DNA of 9,158 nt, taken from Erysipelotrichaceae bacterium. GTDB lineage: Bacteria > Bacillota_I > Bacilli_A > Erysipelotrichales > Erysipelotrichaceae. The notes under the pieces were generated by a model, which saw only the letters and a program-made list of their open reading frames with translations, searched no databases and was not told where the DNA came from. The position numbers and the translations under genes are program-made. Where the stretch lies: the NCBI GenBank assembly GCA_003510215.1, contig DOKQ01000125.1, positions 1 through 9,158 on the forward strand, written 5' to 3'. Positions 1 through 5,433 of this stretch are shown here, piece by piece (positions within the stretch are counted from its first letter, which is position 1; the number at the start of each line of letters is the position of its first letter).

Positions 1-2
1 TG

Positions 3-50
3 ATTCGTGAAGGATATGAAGAATATCTGGAGCTATTTGAGGAGAAATAA
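3..50 (+). CDS. 3' end of an unidentified upstream gene (partial)
   Basis: This frame is open from the window edge and ends in TAA at 48-50, giving a C-terminal tail IREGYEEYLELFEEK. The acidic, aromatic tail looks like a natural protein end. Its last codons also carry the GGAG ribosome binding site (41-44) of the next gene, whose ATG follows the stop by a single base. That spacing is typical of an operon and suggests translational coupling. Fifteen residues are too few to name a family. The alternative is a chance open frame, but the fit between stop, ribosome binding site and ATG argues against that. Confidence 0.6.
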   Translation: MREGYEEYLELFEEK

Positions 51-51
51 C

Positions 52-489
52 ATGAAATATCAATGTGTGGTACACGTTTATGCACCGTTGGAAAAGGTTT
101 CCAAGCTTTTTTTGGAGTATGAACGATATAAAGACTGGCAGGCTAATTTTATTGGCTATACCTTGCTGGAAGGACAACTGAAGGAAACGGGCGCAAAAGG
201 TGTTCTGCGTTATGCGGCCGCAAATCAGCTTCAGGAAATGAATGAATATCTGGAAGAGGTAGCACTCCCTCATCGGATTGTGAATGTTTATTCGATGCAT
301 GGGGTAACCAATCGCTGTGAAAATACGTTTGAAACAACTGAAGAAGGTGTGAGGTGGACGATGGATGTGGAGTTTGATTTTGACATTCCACCAGCTTTGG
401 ATATTCAGATGTTTATCAATCAGACAACTTCAACTATGGAGAGTTTCAAGCATTTTATTGAGAATGTGGCTGTGGACAAGTTGAACTAA
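52..489 (+). CDS. START/SRPBCC-like small protein
   Basis: Encodes 145 residues. The start chosen is ATG 52 because GGAG at 41-44 lies 7 nt upstream. A GTG at position 7 would add 15 residues but has no visible ribosome binding site in the window. The protein begins with a beta-strand-like stretch and an AP-x-EKV segment (about residues 5-16), then a Y-x-x-W pattern (residues 26-29: YKDW). It continues as alternating strands with a final helix (about 125-143). This arrangement resembles the helix-grip fold of polyketide cyclase/START-like proteins, which bind small hydrophobic ligands in a cavity. There is no signal peptide or membrane segment, so it is probably cytosolic. The ligand and role cannot be read from the sequence. 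It sits last in a transcript entering from the left and ends in a terminator. Family assignment is from overall pattern only. Confidence 0.75.
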   Translation: MKYQCVVHVYAPLEKVSKLFLEYERYKDWQANFIGYTLLEGQLKETGAKGVLRYAAANQLQEMNEYLEEVALPHRIVNVYSMHGVTNRCENTFETTEEGVRWTMDVEFDFDIPPALDIQMFINQTTSTMESFKHFIENVAVDKLN

Positions 490-518
490 AAAAAACTGAA
501 CGAAAATTCAGTTTTTTT
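489..518. terminator. Bidirectional intrinsic terminator between convergent genes
   Basis: The arms CTGAA (496-500) and TTCAG (507-511) close a 6-nt loop, CGAAAA. The stem is extended by seven A (489-495) pairing with seven T (512-518). The T run serves the plus strand and the A run becomes a U run for the minus strand. The stop codons of both flanking genes (487-489 and 517-519) touch the structure, so it should end both transcripts. Confidence 0.85.
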
Positions 519-951
519 AATCTTTGGCCTCTTGTTTATAGGTGTTTCGATAGGATTTACTTCGGGTTACCCGGAGAATATCTTCCTCATGTGGAAAGAA
601 AAAGGGATTTTTCTGATGCACGGAAAATCGTTCAATCATGTCCTGGACATCATAGAGGATTTCTCTGATGGTCATTAATCCATAGAGACGTGGTGGCAAA
701 ATGTGAACCGGAATACGGATCGTGAATGATTGAGTGAGTCGGTTCACTGAATGTAGTAAATGTGGACAACATAGCACAGCATCATAGATAAGAGGTTCAT
801 TTTTCTTAACTTGAGCCGCAAACAGAGTAAGTGGTAAAAAGGTGATACTCACCTGATCTTCTATGCCTTCCTCAATGATTTGTTTTTCAACTGCTTTCGC
901 AAGTGCACTGGAAGAGAACCCCCCGCCACAACATAATAGAATTCGAATCAT
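517..951 (-). CDS. PTS lactose/cellobiose-type IIB-like protein
   Basis: Encodes 144 residues from the ATG at 951. AAAGGAG (961-967) lies about 9 nt upstream and favours this start over an ATG at 981, which would add MIVHKKEIFP. The N-terminus MIRILLCCGGGFSSSALA matches the IIB Lac/Cel pattern: a first beta strand, then a phosphate-binding loop with the phosphorylated cysteine (here probably C8, with C7 beside it) and a Gly/Ser-rich turn. Such domains take phosphate from IIA and pass it to sugar at the IIC membrane channel. A second CC pair (C61, C62) and a basic, polar tail beyond about residue 105 are extra to the usual domain of roughly 100 residues. No IIA or IIC gene is next to it, so partners must lie elsewhere or the domain is regulatory. 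A TATGAT lies upstream at 977-982, but I see no convincing -35. Sugar specificity is unknown. Confidence 0.7.
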   Translation of the reverse strand: MIRILLCCGGGFSSSALAKAVEKQIIEEGIEDQVSITFLPLTLFAAQVKKNEPLIYDAVLCCPHLLHSVNRLTQSFTIRIPVHILPPRLYGLMTIREILYDVQDMIERFSVHQKNPFFFPHEEDILRVTRSKSYRNTYKQEAKD

Positions 952-1021
952 AGGAAATATCTCCTTTTTGTGTACAATCATAGCATAGCTGAAAAATGTG
1001 TGCTAGATGAGGATATAAGTT

Positions 1022-1050
1022 TTGACAAGTTGATAAAATCGTCATATTAT
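1022..1050 (+). promoter_or_regulatory. Sigma-A-type promoter of the SIS-domain gene
   Basis: TTGACA (1022-1027) and TATTAT (1045-1050) are separated by 17 nt. Transcription would start near 1057, just before the AAAGGAG ribosome binding site (1064-1070). It lies in the divergent region between the IIB-like and SIS genes. Confidence 0.8.
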
Positions 1051-1076
1051 GAAAGCAATAGAGAAAGGAGCACACT

Positions 1077-1799
1077 ATGTTTGAGTTTGAGTACATGAAT
1101 CTTGTGGTGGATATGTTCAAGACAGTGCATGACACCCAAAAAGAGATGATTCGAAAGCTTGCTCTTCTCTTCGCAGATAACATTCGCGAAGATCGGATGA
1201 TTCACGTTTTTGGAACCGGCCATTCGCATATGGTTGGGATTGAGATGTTTGTACGGGCAGGAGGCTTAGCGAATGTGAACGCTATGCTCGACCCGGATAC
1301 ATTGACTTCCAATGGGGCACGTCGATCAGGAGCCATTGAAAAGTGTGTGGGGATGGCAGATATTGTATATGACCAATACGATATTAAGCCAAAGGATATT
1401 ATGATTATTACTTCCAATAGTGGTCGTAACGCAATGCCTATTGAAATGGCGCTGCGAGCTAAGAAAGAAGGGGTTATAACCATTGCCCTAACCAATCTTC
1501 ATCAGTCGAAGGAAACGACGAGTCGTCATCCTTCCGGAAAGAAGCTGTATGAAATCGTGGATTATGTGGTGGATAACTGCGTTCCAGATGGAGATGCACT
1601 TATGACCTATGGGAAGGTTAAGTCAGGACCGGCGTCTTCCATGACAACGTTGCTTCTTGTCAATACAATTCTAACTGAAGCACTCACGATACTTCATCAG
1701 GAAGGGTTTAAATTACCTGTGTTCCAGTCTCAGAATGTGGATGGTGTAAGCAACGACTGGCTATACGAAAAATATGCAGATCGGGTAAAACACATATAA
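1077..1799 (+). CDS. SIS-domain sugar-phosphate protein, UPF0309 family
   Basis: Encodes 240 residues. ATG 1077 is preceded by AAAGGAG at a 6-nt gap. The sugar isomerase (SIS) fold is shown by a helical N-terminus (about 1-35), the strand and turn HVFGTGHSH (43-51), and the phosphate-binding loop TSNSGRN (112-118) after a hydrophobic strand. PIEMALRAKKEG (121-132) and the strand ITIALTN (134-140) follow. The later SRHPSGKKLYE segment (149-159) and DNCVPDGDA (166-174) are typical of the UPF0309 group. SIS domains bind phosphosugars as isomerases, etherases or regulators. Which of these applies here is unknown, because this group is not well characterised. There is no DNA-binding domain, so it is not an RpiR-type regulator. 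The divergent PTS IIB-like gene suggests a link to an imported sugar phosphate. It has its own promoter and ends at a hairpin. Confidence 0.88.
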   Translation: MFEFEYMNLVVDMFKTVHDTQKEMIRKLALLFADNIREDRMIHVFGTGHSHMVGIEMFVRAGGLANVNAMLDPDTLTSNGARRSGAIEKCVGMADIVYDQYDIKPKDIMIITSNSGRNAMPIEMALRAKKEGVITIALTNLHQSKETTSRHPSGKKLYEIVDYVVDNCVPDGDALMTYGKVKSGPASSMTTLLLVNTILTEALTILHQEGFKLPVFQSQNVDGVSNDWLYEKYADRVKHI

Positions 1800-1808
1800 T
1801 CATGTTAA

Positions 1809-1846
1809 AAAAAGAGGGATATCACTATGGATATATCCCTCTTTTT
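1809..1846. terminator. Bidirectional intrinsic terminator with a 14-bp stem
   Basis: AAAAAGAGGGATAT (1809-1822) is a perfect inverted repeat of ATATCCCTCTTTTT (1833-1846) around a 10-nt loop. T runs follow on both strands (1842-1846 for plus, 1807-1813 for minus). It ends the SIS gene and the minus-strand pgeF/metallopeptidase unit. The minus-strand stop codon (1825-1827) lies in the loop, so one arm is coding sequence. Confidence 0.9.
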
Positions 1847-2859
1847 ACATAGGCATCACATTGGGCGGAGATGGTGGAAAACCTCTTACAGTAATCGAAG
1901 ATGACTTCCAATGCAAAGTTTTCTGCATCAACCTCAACAGCCTGATTGACATAATCATCGTAAGAATAATTGGAAATATGTTTATATGACTGAAGGTTAT
2001 CCTGCCATATCTGCAAAAGCACGGGATCTTCATGTTTGACTTTGCTATCATACACCTGAATGTACTGATAGACGTGTCTTCCTTCATGTAATACCGTATG
2101 TAACAGATGTTGAGCATGGCGCTCATGAAGCAATGATTCATTGACGGCAATCTGAGCATTCACATAACTGAAATGCCCATAAATATCCGGCTGCATAAGG
2201 AGTGATTCAATTTGAATTGCGGGGCGATGAGCTAGGGCTGCCTCAATGTTTTCAACCAGTTGCATCACCTGCAACCGACAACTTTCACTGCAAGTTTTCC
2301 AAGATTCAATTCTCAAGAGTGACAGCTCATCCTTGTACTGTTCAAAATACTCGTCACGACTCAACCCGGCTTCGATTGGATTTTGATATAGGGATAACTC
2401 ATAGGTACGATTGGCCAGATAGAAGCTTGGTGGAAATAGCAAAGAGAGTAAGAAACTTAATTGTAGAACAAGTGAAACGTACGATTTAGATATCTTCTTT
2501 GTCTTAGTAAATCCCTTGAATACAAGAAGGATCAGAGGTGGGATTGCCATCATAAAGATGAATAATGAGATAAGTGGGTAAAGACGAATGGAGAAAACAA
2601 TGAAGGTAATCAGTACATAGGTGATCATTGACATGATCAGCTGTTTGATTGAAATCCAAGATTCCTCGAAGTAATACATGGACAAAATCCCAAATAGATT
2701 TTGCATAAAAATAGCAACCGCATACAATGCGAATGTAGGTTGAATCATTCCAAGTTTTGGTTGCATCAGATCTGAGTTTAAGTATATGGCTAGGGTAAAG
2801 GTCATAAGAAGGAAATAAACCATAGCCATCAAAAGGGATAATCGAGTGGATTTACTCAT
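1825..2859 (-). CDS. Five-helix membrane protein with HEGRH metallopeptidase motif
   Basis: Encodes 344 residues from the ATG at 2859, supported by AAAGGAGG (2867-2874) upstream. A start at 2916 would add 19 residues without such a site and would lie deeper inside pgeF. Hydrophobic segments at about residues 7-27, 40-61, 72-90, 94-114 and 127-147 look like five membrane helices. A soluble C-terminal half follows (about 150-344). It contains LHEGRHVYQY, with the zincin pattern HExxH at residues 258-262, and 46 residues later VEVDAENFA (308-316), where E309 or E313 could be the third zinc ligand as in gluzincins. C190 and C194 form a CxxxC pair. This suggests a membrane-anchored zinc peptidase. 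I do not recognise a named family and the substrate is unknown. It overlaps pgeF by 8 nt (ATGAGTAA), so the two are probably translated together. A non-catalytic role is possible if the third ligand is missing. Confidence 0.8.
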   Translation of the reverse strand: MSKSTRLSLLMAMVYFLLMTFTLAIYLNSDLMQPKLGMIQPTFALYAVAIFMQNLFGILSMYYFEESWISIKQLIMSMITYVLITFIVFSIRLYPLISLFIFMMAIPPLILLVFKGFTKTKKISKSYVSLVLQLSFLLSLLFPPSFYLANRTYELSLYQNPIEAGLSRDEYFEQYKDELSLLRIESWKTCSESCRLQVMQLVENIEAALAHRPAIQIESLLMQPDIYGHFSYVNAQIAVNESLLHERHAQHLLHTVLHEGRHVYQYIQVYDSKVKHEDPVLLQIWQDNLQSYKHISNYSYDDYVNQAVEVDAENFALEVIFDYCKRFSTISAQCDAYVKRGIYP

Positions 2860-3637
2860 ACTCTTTCCTCCTTTGTACAATGAAGCTGGCATGACGCCCG
2901 GTCGTCGGTGATGCACGATAACTGAAATAATCCTGGGACTGAGTGAATGTGCATTCAGGGGATATCATGATCTGTTCCTTTGATATGTTCAGATCCATAA
3001 GCATTTGAACATTCATGCCGACCAGATCAAGGAAATATCGGTCGTTTTCTTCTCTAATAAATGGGGTTGAATCCAACGTCATGGTTTTGATTCTGGCAAT
3101 GACATCTTCTTTTACCTCAAAGGCTTCCGTGCGAATGGAGGGGCCAATGAAGATGGTAAACGCTGATGGATTGCAGGATTCATTCTCGATGAGGTGTTCA
3201 AAGGTTTTTCGGACAATTTCCTTAACGGTTCCGGTCCATCCGCAATGGATCGCTCCAATGACATGGTTTAACTCATGATAATAAAGAATTGGAATGCAAT
3301 CCGCGGAGAACACGGAGAGTACCAGATCGTTTTCGTAGGTATAGATGGAATCCACATCGTATAAACTGCCTTCTTCACTGAACGCTCCTTTACCCCCATC
3401 CAAACGAGTCACCTGATGGATGTGGTCACTGTGAGTCAGTTTGGGGAATACCCATTGACTTAAAGGGATGTTAAGTTCATCTGCCACTAGTTGTCTGTTG
3501 GTTAACACATGTTCCTTGTTATCGCCTACATAGAAAGCCATGTTTAATGAGTCGAAGGGAGGTAATGACACACCCGAAAAACGCCTGGTTATCCCAGCAG
3601 TGATATGTAAAGGAGTTGGGTAGTAGTTGATATGCAT
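2852..3637 (-). CDS. pgeF: Laccase-domain protein, PgeF/YlmD (YfiH) family
   Basis: Encodes 261 residues, a usual length for the family. ATG 3637 is preceded by GAGGTGA (3642-3648). Family landmarks appear in order: GITRRFSGVS (15-24), SLNMAFYVGDN (30-40), NR (47-48), THSDHIHQV (68-76), SADCIPILYY (111-120), AIHCGWTGTV (129-138), FIGPSI (163-168), ECTF (228-231), YFSYR (237-241) and TGR (246-248). The metal site is expected at H69, C114 and H131. Members were annotated as polyphenol oxidases or laccases. Characterised ones act on purine nucleosides (phosphorylase/deaminase activity), and E. coli YfiH has been described as a peptidoglycan editing factor. Which role applies here cannot be decided. 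The protein appears cytosolic, with no signal peptide. It is the first gene of a two-gene minus-strand unit with the membrane metallopeptidase-like gene. Confidence 0.92.
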   Translation of the reverse strand: MHINYYPTPLHITAGITRRFSGVSLPPFDSLNMAFYVGDNKEHVLTNRQLVADELNIPLSQWVFPKLTHSDHIHQVTRLDGGKGAFSEEGSLYDVDSIYTYENDLVLSVFSADCIPILYYHELNHVIGAIHCGWTGTVKEIVRKTFEHLIENESCNPSAFTIFIGPSIRTEAFEVKEDVIARIKTMTLDSTPFIREENDRYFLDLVGMNVQMLMDLNISKEQIMISPECTFTQSQDYFSYRASPTTGRHASFIVQRRKEYE

Positions 3638-3657
3638 GACTTCACCTCATTAGGTAT

Positions 3658-3663
3658 ATTATA
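3658..3663 (-). promoter_or_regulatory. Possible -10 element of pgeF
   Basis: On the minus strand TATAAT reads from 3663 to 3658, about 20 nt before the pgeF start codon. The sequence 17 nt upstream (TTCTAT, 3686-3681) is a poor -35. The region is AT-rich, so this is only a suggestion. Confidence 0.4.
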
Positions 3664-3716
3664 TACGAAAATGCATGGATATAGAAGTTGTGAGCACATT
3701 AGGTTTTTAAACATGA

Positions 3717-3743
3717 TTAGCACTTGATTGTTGACAGTGCTAA
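3717..3743 (+). promoter_or_regulatory. CIRCE operator 1 (HrcA binding site) upstream of hrcA
   Basis: TTAGCACTT (3717-3725), a 9-nt spacer and CAGTGCTAA (3735-3743) match the CIRCE consensus arms TTAGCACTC and GAGTGCTAA, with one mismatch in each arm. The arms remain nearly self-complementary. The site overlaps the -35 hexamer, so bound HrcA should block RNA polymerase. Confidence 0.9.
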
Positions 3744-3759
3744 GGGGATGCTTTATAAT
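3731..3759 (+). promoter_or_regulatory. Promoter of the hrcA-grpE-dnaK-dnaJ operon
   Basis: TTGACA (3731-3736) and TATAAT (3754-3759) are both consensus hexamers, separated by the optimal 17 nt. Transcription should start near 3766. One CIRCE covers the -35 and a second begins just after the -10, as expected for a strong promoter held down by a repressor. Confidence 0.92.
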
Positions 3760-3760
3760 A

Positions 3761-3787
3761 TTAGCAGACAAAGAGTCTGAGTGCTAA
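3761..3787 (+). promoter_or_regulatory. CIRCE-like operator 2 at the hrcA transcription start
   Basis: TTAGCAGAC (3761-3769), a 9-nt spacer and GAGTGCTAA (3779-3787) form the second site. The right arm is perfect and the left arm has two mismatches (GA in place of CT). The right arm runs into the AAGGAGG ribosome binding site (3786-3792). Its centre lies 44 bp from that of operator 1. Confidence 0.85.
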
Positions 3788-3801
3788 GGAGGTGCCGTAC
3801 A

Positions 3802-4824
3802 ATGCTAAGTAAACGTAAAATCGAGATCTTTAAAGCCATTGTGGAAGAGTTTATTCAAACGGCTGAACCCGTGGGCTCAAAAGCTTTGTTGCAGAAGTAT
3901 CAGATGAACTACTCATCAGCGACGATCCGTAATGAAATGATGGAACTTGAAGAGATGGGATTACTTGAGAAAACACATACCTCAAGTGGACGGATTCCTT
4001 CCACTCAGGGCTATCGTTTTTATGTGGAACACCTGATGGAACAGCGTAGCGATGATCGTATTGAGTATGCCTTGGCGCAGATTTTCTCGGATCGGGCGTT
4101 AAACATGGAACAGGCGATTCGTCGAAGCTGTGATATTTTATCACAGATGACGAAGCTGACAACCATTGTACTGGGACCGGATGCAAATCAGCAACGTCTG
4201 GAGCAAATTCAGTTGCTTCCACTTCATCAGCGAAGTGCTGTGGCTATCTTTGTTACCAATGAGGGGCATACCGAAAGCCGTATCTTTAACTTTGCATCAG
4301 ATGTTTCTTTGGAAGATATTCAATCCTGTTGTGAGGTATTGAATGATCGATTAAAAGGGACACCGATCAATGAAGTGGTGGAAAAGATGGGGGTTATCAA
4401 ACCGATTCTTGCCCACACGGTGAAACGCTACGAAATGCTGTTTGAAGCATTTATCAATGCGTTTATCAAGTTTGCCAATGACGATGTGTATTTCAGCGGT
4501 CAGAACAACCTGCTCTATCAACCTGAGTTTGCGGATGTAGAGAAGTTAAAAGGGATTCTGGCAATGCTTGAAAACAGTCAGCTGTGGCGAACGATTGGTA
4601 AAGGCAAGGGTGACATTCTTCTAAAAAAAGGTGGACATTCCGAGCTGGTTTGGCTGGATGATATGGCTGTTGTTTCTTCAACCATTCGAATTTCGGATAA
4701 AAATGAAGGAAAGCTGATGGTTTTAGGACCATCACGCATGGAGTATGATCGCATTCTATCGATGATGGAGACCATTGCACTTGCAATTGAGCGAATTTAT
4801 GGAAAGGGTGAGTCAGATGAGTAA
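3802..4824 (+). CDS. hrcA: Heat-inducible transcription repressor HrcA
   Basis: Encodes 340 residues. ATG 3802 follows AAGGAGG (3786-3792) by 9 nt. The upstream in-frame GTG at 3781 lies inside the CIRCE arm and is not the start. The N-terminal winged helix (about 1-75) shows KRKIEIFKAIVEEFI, AEPVGSKAL (21-29), SSATIRNEMMELEEMGLLEK (38-57) and the SGRIPSTQGYRFYV wing (62-75). The middle and C-terminal GAF-like regions end in the family signature GPSRMEYDRI (309-318). HrcA dimers bind CIRCE and repress chaperone genes. In characterised species GroEL keeps HrcA active, and heat diverts the chaperone so repression lifts. It is the first gene of the operon it controls, behind two CIRCE sites, so it should regulate itself. 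A third site precedes clpB. Its end overlaps grpE by 8 nt. Confidence 0.97.
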   Translation: MLSKRKIEIFKAIVEEFIQTAEPVGSKALLQKYQMNYSSATIRNEMMELEEMGLLEKTHTSSGRIPSTQGYRFYVEHLMEQRSDDRIEYALAQIFSDRALNMEQAIRRSCDILSQMTKLTTIVLGPDANQQRLEQIQLLPLHQRSAVAIFVTNEGHTESRIFNFASDVSLEDIQSCCEVLNDRLKGTPINEVVEKMGVIKPILAHTVKRYEMLFEAFINAFIKFANDDVYFSGQNNLLYQPEFADVEKLKGILAMLENSQLWRTIGKGKGDILLKKGGHSELVWLDDMAVVSSTIRISDKNEGKLMVLGPSRMEYDRILSMMETIALAIERIYGKGESDE

Positions 4825-5416
4825 AGAAAAAAAGATAAAAAAAGAAAAAGTAGAGAAAAAATTGAAAGAACAGGAGATCGATGTGGAAGAAAAGCAGTTA
4901 AACGAAGAAACGATTCAGGATACACCGATTGAGGAAGTTGAAGTGGTGGATGAATTAACCCAGGCTTCAGCGAGAATCGCTGAACTTGAAGGTGAAGTCG
5001 TTAAATTAAAGAATGAGTATTTTAAGGCGTATGCGGATGCAGAGAATATGAAGAAGCGATTACAGAATGATTTTGATTCTCGTATGAAGTATCGCATCCA
5101 AAGTTTTGCGTTAGATATCTTACCTGTCATTGACAATCTCGAGCGTGCCTTAGGCAATACACAACAGCAGGATTCCAACGACTCTGTGCTCAAGGGAATT
5201 GAAATGATTTACATGCAATTGATTGAAGCGCTTAAAAAAGAAGGGGTTGAAGAAATCAATGCCCTTAACCAGCCATTTGATCCAAACTTCCATCATGCGT
5301 TAATGATGGAAACTATCGAAGGTGTCGATGCCAATCTGGTGGTTGAAGTGCTTCAAAAAGGATATAAACTCAAAGACCGCATTCTACGTGCAAGTCTTGT
5401 CAAAGTTAGTGAATAA
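4817..5416 (+). CDS. grpE: Nucleotide exchange factor GrpE
   Basis: Encodes 199 residues. The start chosen is ATG 4817 (MSKEKK), which overlaps the hrcA end in ATGAGTAA. GGGTGA at 4806-4811 is a modest ribosome binding site, so coupling to hrcA translation is likely. An earlier in-frame ATG at 4775 lies well inside hrcA and would add 14 residues. Residues 1-48 are highly charged and probably disordered. A long coiled coil follows (about 48-95, with EYFKAYADAENMKKR at 67-81), which dimerises the protein. LDILPVIDNLERAL (99-112) and the C-terminal beta domain (FDPNFHHALM, 154-163; GYKLKDRILRASLVKV, 182-197) contact the DnaK ATPase domain. GrpE releases ADP from DnaK so that substrate is let go, and it acts as a thermosensor in some bacteria. 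Confidence 0.97.
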   Translation: MSKEKKIKKEKVEKKLKEQEIDVEEKQLNEETIQDTPIEEVEVVDELTQASARIAELEGEVVKLKNEYFKAYADAENMKKRLQNDFDSRMKYRIQSFALDILPVIDNLERALGNTQQQDSNDSVLKGIEMIYMQLIEALKKEGVEEINALNQPFDPNFHHALMMETIEGVDANLVVEVLQKGYKLKDRILRASLVKVSE

Positions 5417-5433
5417 CAAGGAGGAAAACAAAC

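Noticed and set aside
1024..1044. TGAC...GTCA inverted repeat in the SIS promoter as an operator
   Set aside because: The arms are only 4 bp, overlap the promoter by chance composition, and have no extended symmetry.
2202..2489. Plus-strand open frame of 95 codons opposite the metallopeptidase-like gene
   Set aside because: There is no ribosome binding site or promoter, its composition is unlike a protein, and it is fully antisense to a supported gene.
3690..3702. TGAGCACATTAG as another CIRCE half-site near pgeF
   Set aside because: It reads GAGCAC rather than GAGTGC and has no partner arm at 9-nt spacing.
3781..3801. GTG start extending HrcA by seven residues (MLRRCRT)
   Set aside because: It lies inside the CIRCE right arm and ribosome binding site. 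ATG 3802 has AAGGAGG at proper spacing and matches the family start.
4775..4816. Earlier ATG for GrpE inside hrcA
   Set aside because: It would overlap hrcA by 50 nt and add residues unlike GrpE. ATG 4817 gives the usual charged N-terminus.
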